From Candidatus Zixiibacteriota bacterium (GTDB lineage Bacteria > Zixibacteria > MSB-5A5 > GN15 > PGXB01): a stretch of 64,000 nt of DNA. Within the stretch, counting starts at the first letter, position 1. Each line of letters starts with the position of its first letter. The stretch is taken from the NCBI GenBank assembly GCA_900498245.1, contig LS998015.1, forward strand, positions 1,545,877-1,609,876, read 5' to 3'. The translations under genes were made by a program, and so were the position numbers. The notes beneath the pieces were generated by a model. It made no database searches. It saw only the letters and a program-made list of their open reading frames with translations, and was not told the origin of the DNA. Below, piece by piece: positions 43,007 to 52,068 of the stretch.

Positions 43007-44491
43007 TCATCCGGCCGCTTTGGTCGCCGCCTTTTCGCCGGCTGGGGCGGGTTGGTCGAATGGAATTCCCATCACATATTTATGCATCGCCCGGGCCGCC
43101 ACTTTGCCGGCTCCGGCCGCCAAAATCACGGTGGCCCCGCCGGTTACGATATCGCCGCCGGCAAAGACGCCGGGGCGGGAGGTCATCTGGGTGTTCGGAT
43201 CAACTTCGATATTGCCCCACTTATTGGTTTTCAAACCGGGAGTGGTCTGCGGAATGAGCGGATTAGACGAGTTACCGACCGCGACGACCACGGTATCGAC
43301 CGGAAGGACGAAATTGGAGCCGGGGATCTCGACGGGGCGGCGGCGCCCGGAGGCATCGGGCTCGCCCAGTTCCATCTTGACGCATTCCATCGCTTTCACC
43401 CAACCGTTTTCATCGCCAATGTATTTAACGGGATTGGTCAGAAACATGAACTGAACCCCTTCCTGTTCGGCGTGATGAATTTCTTCCTTACGGGCGGGCA
43501 TTTCGGTCCGGCTGCGGCGATAGACAATGTATGCGTTTTTGGCCCCGAGACGAAGCGAAGTCCTGACCGAGTCCATAGCGGTGTTACCGCCGCCAAGCAC
43601 CGCGACATTCTCGCCGACAAAGATAGGGGTGTCATGATTGGGAAAATCGTACGCAGCCATCAGATTGGAGCGGGTGAGAAATTCATTGGAGGAATAAACC
43701 CCATTGAGATTCTCGCCTTCGATTTTCATGAAGTTGGGCAGGCCGGCCCCGGTGCCGATGAAGATGGCATCGAAACCCTGCTCGAAGAGTTCGTCGACCG
43801 TGTCCAGTTTGCCGATGACAAAACTGGTGTGCACATCGACGCCCATCTTCTGAAGATATTCCACTTCCGATTTTACGATCGCTTTAGGGAGGCGGAATTC
43901 CGGTATCCCGTAAATAAGCACCCCGCCCGGTTTATGGAGGGCCTCGTAAATGACGACTTTATGCCCCAATAGCGCCATATCGGCCGCTACGGTCAGTCCG
44001 GCCGGGCCGGCACCGACGACCGCGATCTTCTTTCCGGTCGCGGGAGGCATTTCGGGAACCTCGATGTCGCCGTGCTCTCTTTCGTAATCGGCCACGAATC
44101 GTTCCAGATTACCGACCGCTATCGCGCCGTATTTCTTGGTCATGACGCAGACTTTTTCGCACTGCTCTTCCTGCGGGCAGACTCGTCCGCAGATAGCCGG
44201 CAGGGCATTGGTCTTCTTAATGACTTTCGCGGCCTGGCTGAATTTGCCTTCGGTGACGAGTTTGATGAACCCCGGTATATCGACTTCCACCGGGCAGCCG
44301 TTCATGCAGAGCGGTTTCGGACAGGCCAGGCAGCGCCGGGCCTCCGTAATTGCCAGTTCCGGTGTCAGTCCGTGGGGAACTTCGCGGAAATTCTTGATTC
44401 GGGCCTTAGGATCCTGCTCCGGCATTTTCTGCCGCGGAATTTTAACTCTATCTTTTTTATCCAGGGGCTGATTCTTGTTTTCTTCTGTCAT
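43007..44491 (-). CDS. nfnB: NADPH-dependent flavoprotein large subunit (NfnB/GltA-like)
   Basis: 494 residues. N-terminal Fe-S motif region with C-L-A-C-P-K-P-L-C-M-N-G-C-P and C-G-R-V-C-P-Q-E-E-Q-C-E-K-V-C; FAD loop V-V-G-A-G-P-A-G-L; NADPH loop V-L-G-G-G-N-T-A-M-D with R-R-S-R. The family is shared by glutamate synthase small subunits and NfnB. Because the partner gene upstream is an NfnA-type flavoprotein and no glutamate synthase large subunit is nearby, it is best read as NfnB of electron-bifurcating NADH-dependent ferredoxin:NADP oxidoreductase. Twelve bases separate the two genes. Confidence 0.86.
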   Translation of the reverse strand: MTEENKNQPLDKKDRVKIPRQKMPEQDPKARIKNFREVPHGLTPELAITEARRCLACPKPLCMNGCPVEVDIPGFIKLVTEGKFSQAAKVIKKTNALPAICGRVCPQEEQCEKVCVMTKKYGAIAVGNLERFVADYEREHGDIEVPEMPPATGKKIAVVGAGPAGLTVAADMALLGHKVVIYEALHKPGGVLIYGIPEFRLPKAIVKSEVEYLQKMGVDVHTSFVIGKLDTVDELFEQGFDAIFIGTGAGLPNFMKIEGENLNGVYSSNEFLTRSNLMAAYDFPNHDTPIFVGENVAVLGGGNTAMDSVRTSLRLGAKNAYIVYRRSRTEMPARKEEIHHAEQEGVQFMFLTNPVKYIGDENGWVKAMECVKMELGEPDASGRRRPVEIPGSNFVLPVDTVVVAVGNSSNPLIPQTTPGLKTNKWGNIEVDPNTQMTSRPGVFAGGDIVTGGATVILAAGAGKVAARAMHKYVMGIPFDQPAPAGEKAATKAAG

Positions 44492-44503
44492 AGTGCACTC
44501 TCT

Positions 44504-45376
44504 TCAGTCGGCTTTTTTCTGGAGTTCGTTTATTTTTTCGCCGAGGTGGCAACCCTCGTGAAGGAACCGCTCATAAGATACTTTTTCGTAGCGGACATAC
44601 ATCTTCATCCGCTTGGTCATCTCTTCGAAATTGACCTCGTGACCGTCGAAATCGGGCCCATCGACACAGGCGAATTTGGTCTTGCCTCCGACCGTCACCC
44701 GGCAGGCGCCGCACATTCCGGTGCCATCGACCATAATCGGATTGAGGGAAACGAAAGTTTTGATTTTCGGTTCGCGGGTAGTGTTGACCACGGCTTTCAT
44801 CATCGGGACCGGCCCGATGGCAATAACCATATCGATCTTTTCGCCGTCGTCGATCATCTTCTTCAGAATGGTGGTGACAAACCCGTGGGTTCCGAAAGAG
44901 CCGTCATCGGTCGAAATCAGCAGGCGATCCGATGCCGAGGTTAATTCGTCGCGGAATATCAGAAGACCCTCGGTGCGGGCGCCGATGATTGTGGTCACTT
45001 TGTTGCCGGCGTCTCTCAAAGTTTGCGCGATTGGATAGATGGGGGGAATACCGACCCCGCCGCCGATACAAACGCAATGGCCGAATTTCTCGACATGGGA
45101 AGGTATCCCCAGCGGGCCGACGACGTCGGCGAAATAATCGCCGGTTTTCATAGCGTTCATCGAGGCCGAAGTCTTGCCGACTTCTTGAATGACAACCGTG
45201 AGAATGCCGCGTTCCTTATCCAATCCTCCAATCGACATCGGGACGCGTTCCCCCATTTCGTCTTTGCGCAGGATAACAAACTGCCCCGCCCGGGCCTTTC
45301 GCACCACATGAGGAGCCTCGATTCGGAATTGATGAATCTTCTCGCAGAGCTCCCGTTTATCCAGAATCTTGAACAA
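44504..45376 (-). CDS. nfnA: NfnA-type FAD/NAD-binding subunit
   Basis: 290 residues from a TTG at 45376 with CGGAGG 4 bases upstream. FAD motif R-V-P-M-S-I-G (ferredoxin-reductase fold), NAD loop G-G-G-V-G-I-P-P, and a C-terminal [2Fe-2S] site G-M-C-G-A-C-R ... F-A-C-V-D-G-P, as in dihydroorotate dehydrogenase electron-transfer/sulfide dehydrogenase subunits. With NfnB it can couple NADH and reduced ferredoxin to NADP reduction. It follows ackA after 35 bases. Confidence 0.86.
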   Translation of the reverse strand: MFKILDKRELCEKIHQFRIEAPHVVRKARAGQFVILRKDEMGERVPMSIGGLDKERGILTVVIQEVGKTSASMNAMKTGDYFADVVGPLGIPSHVEKFGHCVCIGGGVGIPPIYPIAQTLRDAGNKVTTIIGARTEGLLIFRDELTSASDRLLISTDDGSFGTHGFVTTILKKMIDDGEKIDMVIAIGPVPMMKAVVNTTREPKIKTFVSLNPIMVDGTGMCGACRVTVGGKTKFACVDGPDFDGHEVNFEEMTKRMKMYVRYEKVSYERFLHEGCHLGEKINELQKKAD

Positions 45377-45411
45377 AATACCTCCGGGTTAATCAATAAT
45401 AGAAAATAATA

Positions 45412-46623
45412 CTATTTTTGACCTATTTTTTCAACTATTTCTTTGGTATCCCTTGCGATGACCAGTTCTTCGTTAGTGGGAATGGCCAAAACCTTAAGTT
45501 TGGCGCTGTCGGTCGATATGATCATATCTTTGGAGACAGCGGCCTGGTTTCTGGAATCATCCAGTTCGACTCCAAGGAATTCCAGTCCTTTGCAGGTCAA
45601 CTGCCTCACCACGGGAGAATTTTCTCCCACACCCGCGGTGAAGACTATGGCATCGATCCCTCCCATGGCGGCCGCATAGGCGCCTATATATTTCCGGAGA
45701 CGGTAGCAATAGATATCGAGAGCCAGTCTGGCATTGTCATTACCCTTGCCGGCGGCATCAATGATTTCCCGCATATCAGAAGAAACACCGGAAATGCCTA
45801 TCAAACCGGAATGTTTATTTAAAAGGGTATTGGCCTCGTTGAGACTCAATTCCTCCCGGCCCATGATCCAGAGGGGAATGGCCGGATCGATATCGCCGGA
45901 ACGGGTTCCCATCAAGAGACCCTCAAGAGGGGTGAAGCCCATGGAGGTATCGACAGAGACCCCGCGATCGACCGCGGCGATGGAGGCGCCGTTGCCGAGA
46001 TGGCAGGTGACTATTTTCAACTTATCGATCGGCTTACCGATTATTTCGGCGGCCCGATGGGAGACATAGGAATGCGATGTTCCGTGGAAACCATACCGCC
46101 GGATACCATAATTCTTGTACATGACATAAGGAATGCCGTAAACATAGGCCATAGCCGGCATCTGATGATGGAAAGCGGTATCGAATACCGCGACCTGCGG
46201 GATGCCCGGAAGCGTTTTTTCGCAGGCCTGAATGCCGCGGATATTATGGGGATTATGCAGGGGGGCAATATCGATAAGATTGCGGATTTCGGAGAGAACC
46301 TCTTTGTCGATCAGAATCGACTCCGTGAACCGCTCGCCGCCGTGGACAACGCGGTGGCCAACAGCGTGAATTTCCGACTTGTCTTTAATCACGCCATGGT
46401 TGGTCGAGAGAAGAATGGTGATTACGTAGCCGATGGCGGCGATATGGTCCAGAATTTCTCCCGAGACCTTCACTTCTTTGCGGTCATACGGTTTGTGGGT
46501 CAGGATGGCTCCCGACATTCCGATCCGCGAGACCATGCCACGGGCGAGCGTTTTTTCCTCATCCATATTGAAAAACTGATATTTGATGGATGATGAGCCG
46601 GCATTAACAACCAATATATTCAT
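45412..46623 (-). CDS. ackA: Acetate kinase
   Basis: 403 residues, normal length. V-V-N-A-G-S-S-S-I-K-Y ATP opening, R-V-V-H-G-G, N-P-H-N catalytic region, and T-A-G-V-G-E-N-S. It forms ATP and acetate from acetyl phosphate. No phosphotransacetylase is in the window. Its start overlaps the stop of the hydroxyacyl-CoA dehydrogenase upstream (46620-46623). Confidence 0.95.
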   Translation of the reverse strand: MNILVVNAGSSSIKYQFFNMDEEKTLARGMVSRIGMSGAILTHKPYDRKEVKVSGEILDHIAAIGYVITILLSTNHGVIKDKSEIHAVGHRVVHGGERFTESILIDKEVLSEIRNLIDIAPLHNPHNIRGIQACEKTLPGIPQVAVFDTAFHHQMPAMAYVYGIPYVMYKNYGIRRYGFHGTSHSYVSHRAAEIIGKPIDKLKIVTCHLGNGASIAAVDRGVSVDTSMGFTPLEGLLMGTRSGDIDPAIPLWIMGREELSLNEANTLLNKHSGLIGISGVSSDMREIIDAAGKGNDNARLALDIYCYRLRKYIGAYAAAMGGIDAIVFTAGVGENSPVVRQLTCKGLEFLGVELDDSRNQAAVSKDMIISTDSAKLKVLAIPTNEELVIARDTKEIVEKIGQK

Positions 46624-47531
46624 TTCTTTATCCGCCAGGTTCCGGAGGTGGTTTTATCGCAGGGAATGCGATTTCCCTCCTTATCGTATTTGAAAAAGCC
46701 CTCGCCGGTTTTGACTCCGAGATGTCCGGCGCGGACCATTTTTCGCAACAGGGGACAGGGATTATACTTGTGTTCGGAGAGTTCCTGGAGAAGATTTTCC
46801 ATCCAGGACATCACGACATCGAGTCCCATCATATCGGCCAGCGCGAGCGGCCCGACATTGAACCCGTAACCGAGTTTCATGGCCGTGTCGATATCATCGG
46901 CCGAAGAAACGCCCTCCATCAGCACATGCATCGCCTCATTCAGGAGCGGTACGATGATGCGGGTGGTGACATAACCGGGATATTCATAAACCAGAATCGG
47001 GGTTTTGCCGAGAAGGTCGGCGAATTCCCGGGCCTTTTGATAGGTGCTGTCCGAGGTTTTCAATCCGCGCACCACTTCCACCAGCGGAATCTTGGGGACG
47101 GGATTGAGGAAATGCATGCCAATAACGCGATCGGGGCGGTTGGTAGCATTGGCCAATTCGCTTATGGAAATCGTGGCCGTATTGGTGACAAAAATGGTGT
47201 CTTCCGGGCAAAGAGTGTCAAGCTTTTTGAGCATGTCACTTTTCATTTCCAAATCTTCCGGAATCGCTTCTATGACAAGGGCCGCTTCTTTGACAATTTC
47301 CATGTCACCATGGGGCGTGATCCGCGCAAGAATCGCCTTCTTGTCGGACTGTGTCAGGGCCCAACGGGTGATGGCGTGATCAAGGCTGTCGTCAATTTTC
47401 TCCAAACCATATTTGGCGAGTTTTATGGTTCGGTCGAGCAGAATCACCTCGGTTCCAGTGGTGGCGATGGCTTCGGCCAACCCCTGACCCATAACTCCGG
47501 CGCCGATGATGATTATTCTATTTGCAGGCAT
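46620..47531 (-). CDS. hbd: 3-hydroxybutyryl-CoA dehydrogenase
   Basis: 303 residues. NAD loop G-A-G-V-M-G-Q-G-L-A, conserved S/N region N-T-A-T-I-S-I-S-E-L, catalytic His in G-M-H-F-L-N-P-V-P, and E-A-M-H in the C-terminal domain. It interconverts acetoacetyl-CoA and 3-hydroxybutyryl-CoA or similar. No thiolase or crotonase is nearby, so the surrounding pathway is inferred. First gene of a four-gene minus-strand operon. Confidence 0.9.
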   Translation of the reverse strand: MPANRIIIIGAGVMGQGLAEAIATTGTEVILLDRTIKLAKYGLEKIDDSLDHAITRWALTQSDKKAILARITPHGDMEIVKEAALVIEAIPEDLEMKSDMLKKLDTLCPEDTIFVTNTATISISELANATNRPDRVIGMHFLNPVPKIPLVEVVRGLKTSDSTYQKAREFADLLGKTPILVYEYPGYVTTRIIVPLLNEAMHVLMEGVSSADDIDTAMKLGYGFNVGPLALADMMGLDVVMSWMENLLQELSEHKYNPCPLLRKMVRAGHLGVKTGEGFFKYDKEGNRIPCDKTTSGTWRIKK

Positions 47532-47741
47532 ACCGCAAATCTCCTAAGAAAGTGAAAAAAGTAACAAACAACGGTCTAATATATGCAATCGCAACATTCC
47601 CGCAAGGCTTTTTTGGCAAAGGAGATGACGGCCGATTTGGGCGACTCGCCAAATGGCGGACGGGGCGAGAGGTATAACCATCCGGCCGTCAAGGCAATTT
47701 GGTATGGGATAAGTCGTCCGGGCGGCCGCCTAATATTTTGC

Positions 47742-47770
47742 TTGACATAAGCGATAAATATTAATAAAAT
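47742..47770 (+). promoter_or_regulatory. Promoter of tRNA-Val
   Basis: TTGACA (47742-47747), 17 bases, TAAAAT (47765-47770). A second TTGACA at 47770-47775 lacks a good -10 partner. The transcript would begin about 40 bases before the tRNA. Confidence 0.6.
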
Positions 47771-47819
47771 TGACAGCTTAGGATTATTTGCGAACATAGC
47801 GTAGTTCAATGAGTTGAAT

Positions 47820-47896
47820 GGGCGATTAGCTCAGATGGTTAGAGTACTTGCTTGACATGCAAGGGGTCACTGGTTCGATTCCAGTATCGCCCACCA
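47820..47896 (+). tRNA. tRNA-Val (GAC)
   Basis: Cloverleaf with acceptor GGGCGAT/ATCGCCC, anticodon stem CTTGC/GCAAG around T-T-G-A-C-A-T (anticodon GAC), T arm ACTGG-TTCGATT-CCAGT, and encoded CCA at 47894-47896. Directly upstream of thrS. Confidence 0.95.
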
Positions 47897-47962
47897 TTTT
47901 CCGGCGGGGTATAAGCCGTATAATGGATATGGTTTATGCCCGCTTATAATTAAGAGAAGATA

Positions 47963-49906
47963 ATGAGCGACAAAGAGGTTAAAATAAAATTTCCTGACGG
48001 ATCGGAAAAGAAATATCCGTCGGGCATTACCGGTCTGGAACTGGCCCACAGCATTTCGCCGCGGCTGGCCAAGGATGCCATCGCGGTCAAATTCGACGGC
48101 ACCGTGAGGGATTTGAACGGTCGGCTCGAAGCCGACGGCCCGGTTGAAATTTTGACTTTCGATTCACCGGAAGGGAAAAGCGTTTTCTGGCATTCGACCG
48201 CCCATATCATGGCGCAGGCGGTGCAGGAATTATTTCCGGGTGCACGGCTGGCGATAGGGCCGCCGATCGAAGAGGGCTTCTATTATGATTTCGAAGTCGA
48301 GAAGCCGTTTTCGCCCGAGGATTTGCAGAAAATAGAAAATAAAATGGCGGAAATAATCGGCCAGAAGGCGGCTTTCAAAAGGGAGGAAATTTCCCGCGAG
48401 GAGGCGCTCAAGGAATTTGCCGGACGCGGAGAAAATTATAAGGTTGCGCTTCTGAACGAGGATATTCTGGATGATCGTGTCACCGTGTACCGTCACTCCA
48501 CTTTCGAGGATCTCTGCCGCGGTCCCCATATCCCGGACACCGGCGTGGTCAAGGCTTTCAAGTTAACTTCGTCATCGGGCGCCTACTGGCGGGGCGACGA
48601 AAAAAACAAAATGCTCCAGCGGATTTACGGTATTTCGTTCCCCAAGAAAGCGATGCTCGATGAATATTTGGCCCGTCTGGAAGAAGCCAAGAAGCGTGAT
48701 CACCGGGACCTGGGGAAGCAATTAGGGCTTTTCCATATTACCAATGATGTCGGCGCCGGACTGGTTCTATGGTTGCCGAAAGGGGCTGTCATTCGGAATG
48801 AAATCGAGAATTTTTGGCGGCAGGAGCATGCCCGTTTCGGCTATAATATCGTTTTCAGCCCCCATATCGCCAATCTGGAACTGTGGCACCGTTCAGGGCA
48901 CACCGGGTTCTACAAAGAAAATATGTACCATCCGATGAGCGTCGATGAGGCCCAGTACCAGATTAAGCCGATGAATTGTCCGTTCCATATCATGATGTAC
49001 AAATCGCGCCGCTGGAGTTACCGGGAACTGCCGCTTCGCTGGGCCGAACTGGGGACCGTCTATCGCTATGAAATGCCGGGTGTCCTGCACGGGCTGATGC
49101 GGGTGCGGGGATTCACCCAGGACGATGCGCATCATTTTGTCGCCCCGGATCGAATGGAAGAGGAACTGGTCTGGCTCATTAAATTCTGTTTCCATATTCT
49201 TGACCCCTTCTGTTTCAAGGACTATGATATTTACCTTTCGACCCGTCCGGACGATGCCATCGGCGAACCGTCGGAATGGGAACGGGCGGAAAACGGCCTC
49301 CGCCGGGCTCTTGAGACCCTTAAATTGACCTACAAGACCGATGTCGGCGGAGGAGCCTTCTATGGGCCCAAAATCGATATCAAGATTAAGGATGCCTTAG
49401 GGCGGAGCTGGCAATGCTCGACTATTCAGTTCGACTTCAATCTCCCGGAACGGTTCGATTTGACTTTTGCCGACAAAGACGGACAATTGCGCCGTCCTTA
49501 TATGATCCATCGGGCCCTTCTGGGCTCGCTGGAGAGATTTTTCGGGGTCCTGATTGAGCATTACGGCGGGAATTTCCCGCTCTGGCTGGCGCCGGTTCAG
49601 GTGCGGGTGCTTCCTATCACCGATGATTTCAACGGGTATGCGGGCGAAATCGTGGAACGTTTGAAGGGCCGGGATATCAGGGCCGAATTGGACAGCCGCT
49701 CGGAGAAAATCGGGCACAAAATTCGTGAATCGGAGTTGCAGAAAGTGCCTTATATGTTTATAATAGGGGCCAAGGAAAAAGAATCCGGTTCGGCGGCGGT
49801 GCGACTTCACGGCAAAGGCGATAAGGGCTCGTTTAAGATAGATGAATTGATTGACTTGCTCCGGGCGGAAATTGACGAAAAAGCGATTGAGTCCAAACTA
49901 GAATAA
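47963..49906 (+). CDS. thrS: Threonyl-tRNA synthetase
   Basis: 647 residues: TGS domain (K-F-P-D-G-S region), editing domain with H-S-T-A-H and C-R-G-P-H, class II core with motifs 1-3 (K-G-A-V-I-R, R-Y-E-M-P-G, G-S-L-E-R-F) and an anticodon-binding domain at the C-terminus. AGAGAAG precedes the start. It begins thrS-infC-rpmI-rplT-pheS-pheT, a classical cluster, and is probably cotranscribed with tRNA-Val, which is only 66 bases upstream. Confidence 0.96.
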   Translation: MSDKEVKIKFPDGSEKKYPSGITGLELAHSISPRLAKDAIAVKFDGTVRDLNGRLEADGPVEILTFDSPEGKSVFWHSTAHIMAQAVQELFPGARLAIGPPIEEGFYYDFEVEKPFSPEDLQKIENKMAEIIGQKAAFKREEISREEALKEFAGRGENYKVALLNEDILDDRVTVYRHSTFEDLCRGPHIPDTGVVKAFKLTSSSGAYWRGDEKNKMLQRIYGISFPKKAMLDEYLARLEEAKKRDHRDLGKQLGLFHITNDVGAGLVLWLPKGAVIRNEIENFWRQEHARFGYNIVFSPHIANLELWHRSGHTGFYKENMYHPMSVDEAQYQIKPMNCPFHIMMYKSRRWSYRELPLRWAELGTVYRYEMPGVLHGLMRVRGFTQDDAHHFVAPDRMEEELVWLIKFCFHILDPFCFKDYDIYLSTRPDDAIGEPSEWERAENGLRRALETLKLTYKTDVGGGAFYGPKIDIKIKDALGRSWQCSTIQFDFNLPERFDLTFADKDGQLRRPYMIHRALLGSLERFFGVLIEHYGGNFPLWLAPVQVRVLPITDDFNGYAGEIVERLKGRDIRAELDSRSEKIGHKIRESELQKVPYMFIIGAKEKESGSAAVRLHGKGDKGSFKIDELIDLLRAEIDEKAIESKLE

Positions 49907-49917
49907 GGGAGGAAGAT

Positions 49918-50529
49918 ATAGTTCAGAAAGGAATTCGGGTCAACGAGCAGATATCAATCTCACCGGTGAGATTGATAGGCGTCAATGGCGAGCAGGTCGG
50001 TATTATCCCGATCCGCGAGGCGTTGATTCGGGCGCGTGAAGCCGGGCTGGATCTGGTGGAAGTATCACCGACCAGCCGCCCGCCGGTTTGCCGAATCATG
50101 GACTTCGGCAAATATAAATACGAATTGGCCAAGAAAGCCAAGTTGGCCCGCAAGAAGCAGCATGTAGTACAACTTAAGGAGATGCGTTATCGTCCCAAGA
50201 TCGATGACCATGATTTTCAGTTCAAGACCAAGCATATCAGGGAATTTTTGATGCAGGGAAGCAAGGTCAAGGCCTATGTGATGTTCAGCGGCCGGGAAAT
50301 GGCGCATACGGAATACGGATACAAACTCCTCGAGCGCGTTGCTCAGGACCTTAATGATATAAGCACGGTTGAACAGACGGCCCGCCTGGAGGGAAGGAAT
50401 CTTTCGATGATTCTCAATCCCAAACCGACGGCCATGAAAGCGAAACCAAAGAGGACAGAAAATGCCCAAGATAAAAACCAACCGGTCGGCAGCCAAGCGG
50501 TTCAAGAAGACGGCGACCGGCAAGATTAA
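49918..50529 (+). CDS. infC: Translation initiation factor IF-3, probable AUA start
   Basis: 203 residues if it starts at ATA 49918, five bases after GGGAGG; the frame reads [11 protein letters not shown], matching the family N-terminus. A GTG at 49966 would delete this conserved part. Other IF-3 signatures are M-D-F-G-K-Y-K-Y-E and [14 protein letters not shown]-3 discriminates against non-AUG starts, and infC commonly uses such a codon for autoregulation. After the normal end there is an extra 30-residue hydrophilic tail that overlaps the rpmI gene by 68 bases in another frame. Confidence 0.92.
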   Translation: MVQKGIRVNEQISISPVRLIGVNGEQVGIIPIREALIRAREAGLDLVEVSPTSRPPVCRIMDFGKYKYELAKKAKLARKKQHVVQLKEMRYRPKIDDHDFQFKTKHIREFLMQGSKVKAYVMFSGREMAHTEYGYKLLERVAQDLNDISTVEQTARLEGRNLSMILNPKPTAMKAKPKRTENAQDKNQPVGSQAVQEDGDRQD

Positions 50530-50656
50530 GAAGAAAAAAGCGTTTCACACGCATATCTTGACGAAAAAAACGACCAAGAGAAAACGGCAGCTCCGCAAGG
50601 CCGATTATGTCAGCAAGGCGGACCATAAACGTATAAAGAAACTGATTCCGTACTGA
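50462..50656 (+). CDS. rpmI: Ribosomal protein L35
   Basis: 64 residues, normal length and strongly basic: [15 protein letters not shown], and the [12 protein letters not shown] block. GAGG lies about 8 bases upstream, inside infC. Its first 22 codons overlap the infC tail. Confidence 0.96.
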   Translation: MPKIKTNRSAAKRFKKTATGKIKKKKAFHTHILTKKTTKRKRQLRKADYVSKADHKRIKKLIPY

Positions 50657-50689
50657 GACGATCACGGGATGCTTTCAGGAGAATGAATT

Positions 50690-51040
50690 ATGCCACGCGC
50701 GAAGAATAATGTCGCTGCTCATAAGAGGCACAAAAAAGTATTAAAACGCGCCCGGGGAAATTTCGGGGCGCGCGGCAATAAATACCGCACCGCAGTGGAG
50801 ACTGTCCATAAAGGGATGGCTTATGCCACCCGCGATCGCCGCGTTAAAAAACGCACTTATCGCAACCTATGGATCGCCCGGATTTCGGCGGCTACCAAAA
50901 TGTGTGGAATGAATTATTCCACTTTCATAAACGGATTGAAAAAAGCCGGTGTCGGGCTGGATCGCAAGGCCCTGGCCGATATCGCTGCCCGCGATTTCGC
51001 CACGTTCGGCCGTCTGGCTGAGATGGCGAAAAACCATTAG
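50690..51040 (+). CDS. rplT: Ribosomal protein L20
   Basis: 116 residues. Starts with AGGAG and [28 protein letters not shown] and W-I-A-R-I-S-A-A segments confirm the family. Builds early large-subunit rRNA contacts and in some bacteria represses this operon. Confidence 0.97.
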   Translation: MPRAKNNVAAHKRHKKVLKRARGNFGARGNKYRTAVETVHKGMAYATRDRRVKKRTYRNLWIARISAATKMCGMNYSTFINGLKKAGVGLDRKALADIAARDFATFGRLAEMAKNH

Positions 51041-51054
51041 TCCCGGAAGTTCCT

Positions 51055-52068
51055 ATGTCCGGGACCGCGCAGGTTGAACAAATCCTGGCCGAAGCCCTTG
51101 CCGCGGTCGAGACCGCATCCTCGCTTGCCGATTTAGAGGCCATCGAAATCAAATATCTCGCTCGCAAGGGCCTTATTCCGTCTATTTTAAAATCTTTGAA
51201 AGACCTTCCTCTGGAAGAAAGAAAAGCGGTCGGGGCCGCCGGTAACGACGCCCGTATCAAACTTGAAGAGGCGATCGCCTCCGCCAAGAATAAATTTCAA
51301 GAAGCCCGGCCGATATCGACCTTTGATCCGACCCTGCCCGGCATTGCCAGGCGCATCGGGGCAAGGCATCTGGTCAATCAGGTCATCGATGACATCTGCG
51401 AATCTTTTCATGGAATGGGTTTCACGATTGCCCGGGGTCCCGATATTGAGACCGATTATTATAATTTTGAGGCCCTAAACTTCCCTCCCGATCATCCCGC
51501 CCGCGACATGCAGGATACTTTTTACCTCGAAAACGGGCTCCTTCTCCGCACTCATACCACTCCGGTGCAGGTGCGGGAGTTGGAGAGATCGAAACCGCCG
51601 GTAAAAATCATTACACCCGGACGGACCTATCGCAACGAGGCCATTTCGACCCGCTCTTATTGCGTCTTCCATCAGGTCGATGGCTTTCTGGTCGACGAAG
51701 GGGTCACCATGGCCGACCTCAAAGGGGTGCTGGTTGCCTTCTGCCGTGATTTCTACGGCGAGGGCCTGAAACTCCGCTTCCGGCCGAGTTTCTTTCCCTT
51801 CACGGAACCGTCGGCGGAAGTCGATATTTCCTGTTTTCTCTGCGGCGGCAAAGGGTGCCAACTGTGCAAATACGAAGGGTGGCTGGAAATTTTGGGGTGC
51901 GGGATGATCGATCCCAATGTCCTGAAGAATGTCGGCTATGATTCGGAAAAGTACACCGGGTATGCCTTCGGCATCGGTGTCGAAAGAACCGCCATGCTGA
52001 AATACCGCATCAATGATATCCGGCTGTTTTACGAAAACGATATTCGTTTCATAAGGCAATTTAAATAA
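51055..52068 (+). CDS. pheS: Phenylalanyl-tRNA synthetase alpha subunit
   Basis: 337 residues. N-terminal coiled coil, then the class II core with R-T-H-T-T-P-V-Q (motif 2 region), Y-R-N-E, and G-F-G-I-G-V-E-R (motif 3, here A-F-G-I-G-V-E-R-T). A C-F-L-C-G-G-K-G-C-Q-L-C-K zinc-like motif is present. The stop overlaps the pheT start by one base. Confidence 0.96.
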   Translation: MSGTAQVEQILAEALAAVETASSLADLEAIEIKYLARKGLIPSILKSLKDLPLEERKAVGAAGNDARIKLEEAIASAKNKFQEARPISTFDPTLPGIARRIGARHLVNQVIDDICESFHGMGFTIARGPDIETDYYNFEALNFPPDHPARDMQDTFYLENGLLLRTHTTPVQVRELERSKPPVKIITPGRTYRNEAISTRSYCVFHQVDGFLVDEGVTMADLKGVLVAFCRDFYGEGLKLRFRPSFFPFTEPSAEVDISCFLCGGKGCQLCKYEGWLEILGCGMIDPNVLKNVGYDSEKYTGYAFGIGVERTAMLKYRINDIRLFYENDIRFIRQFK

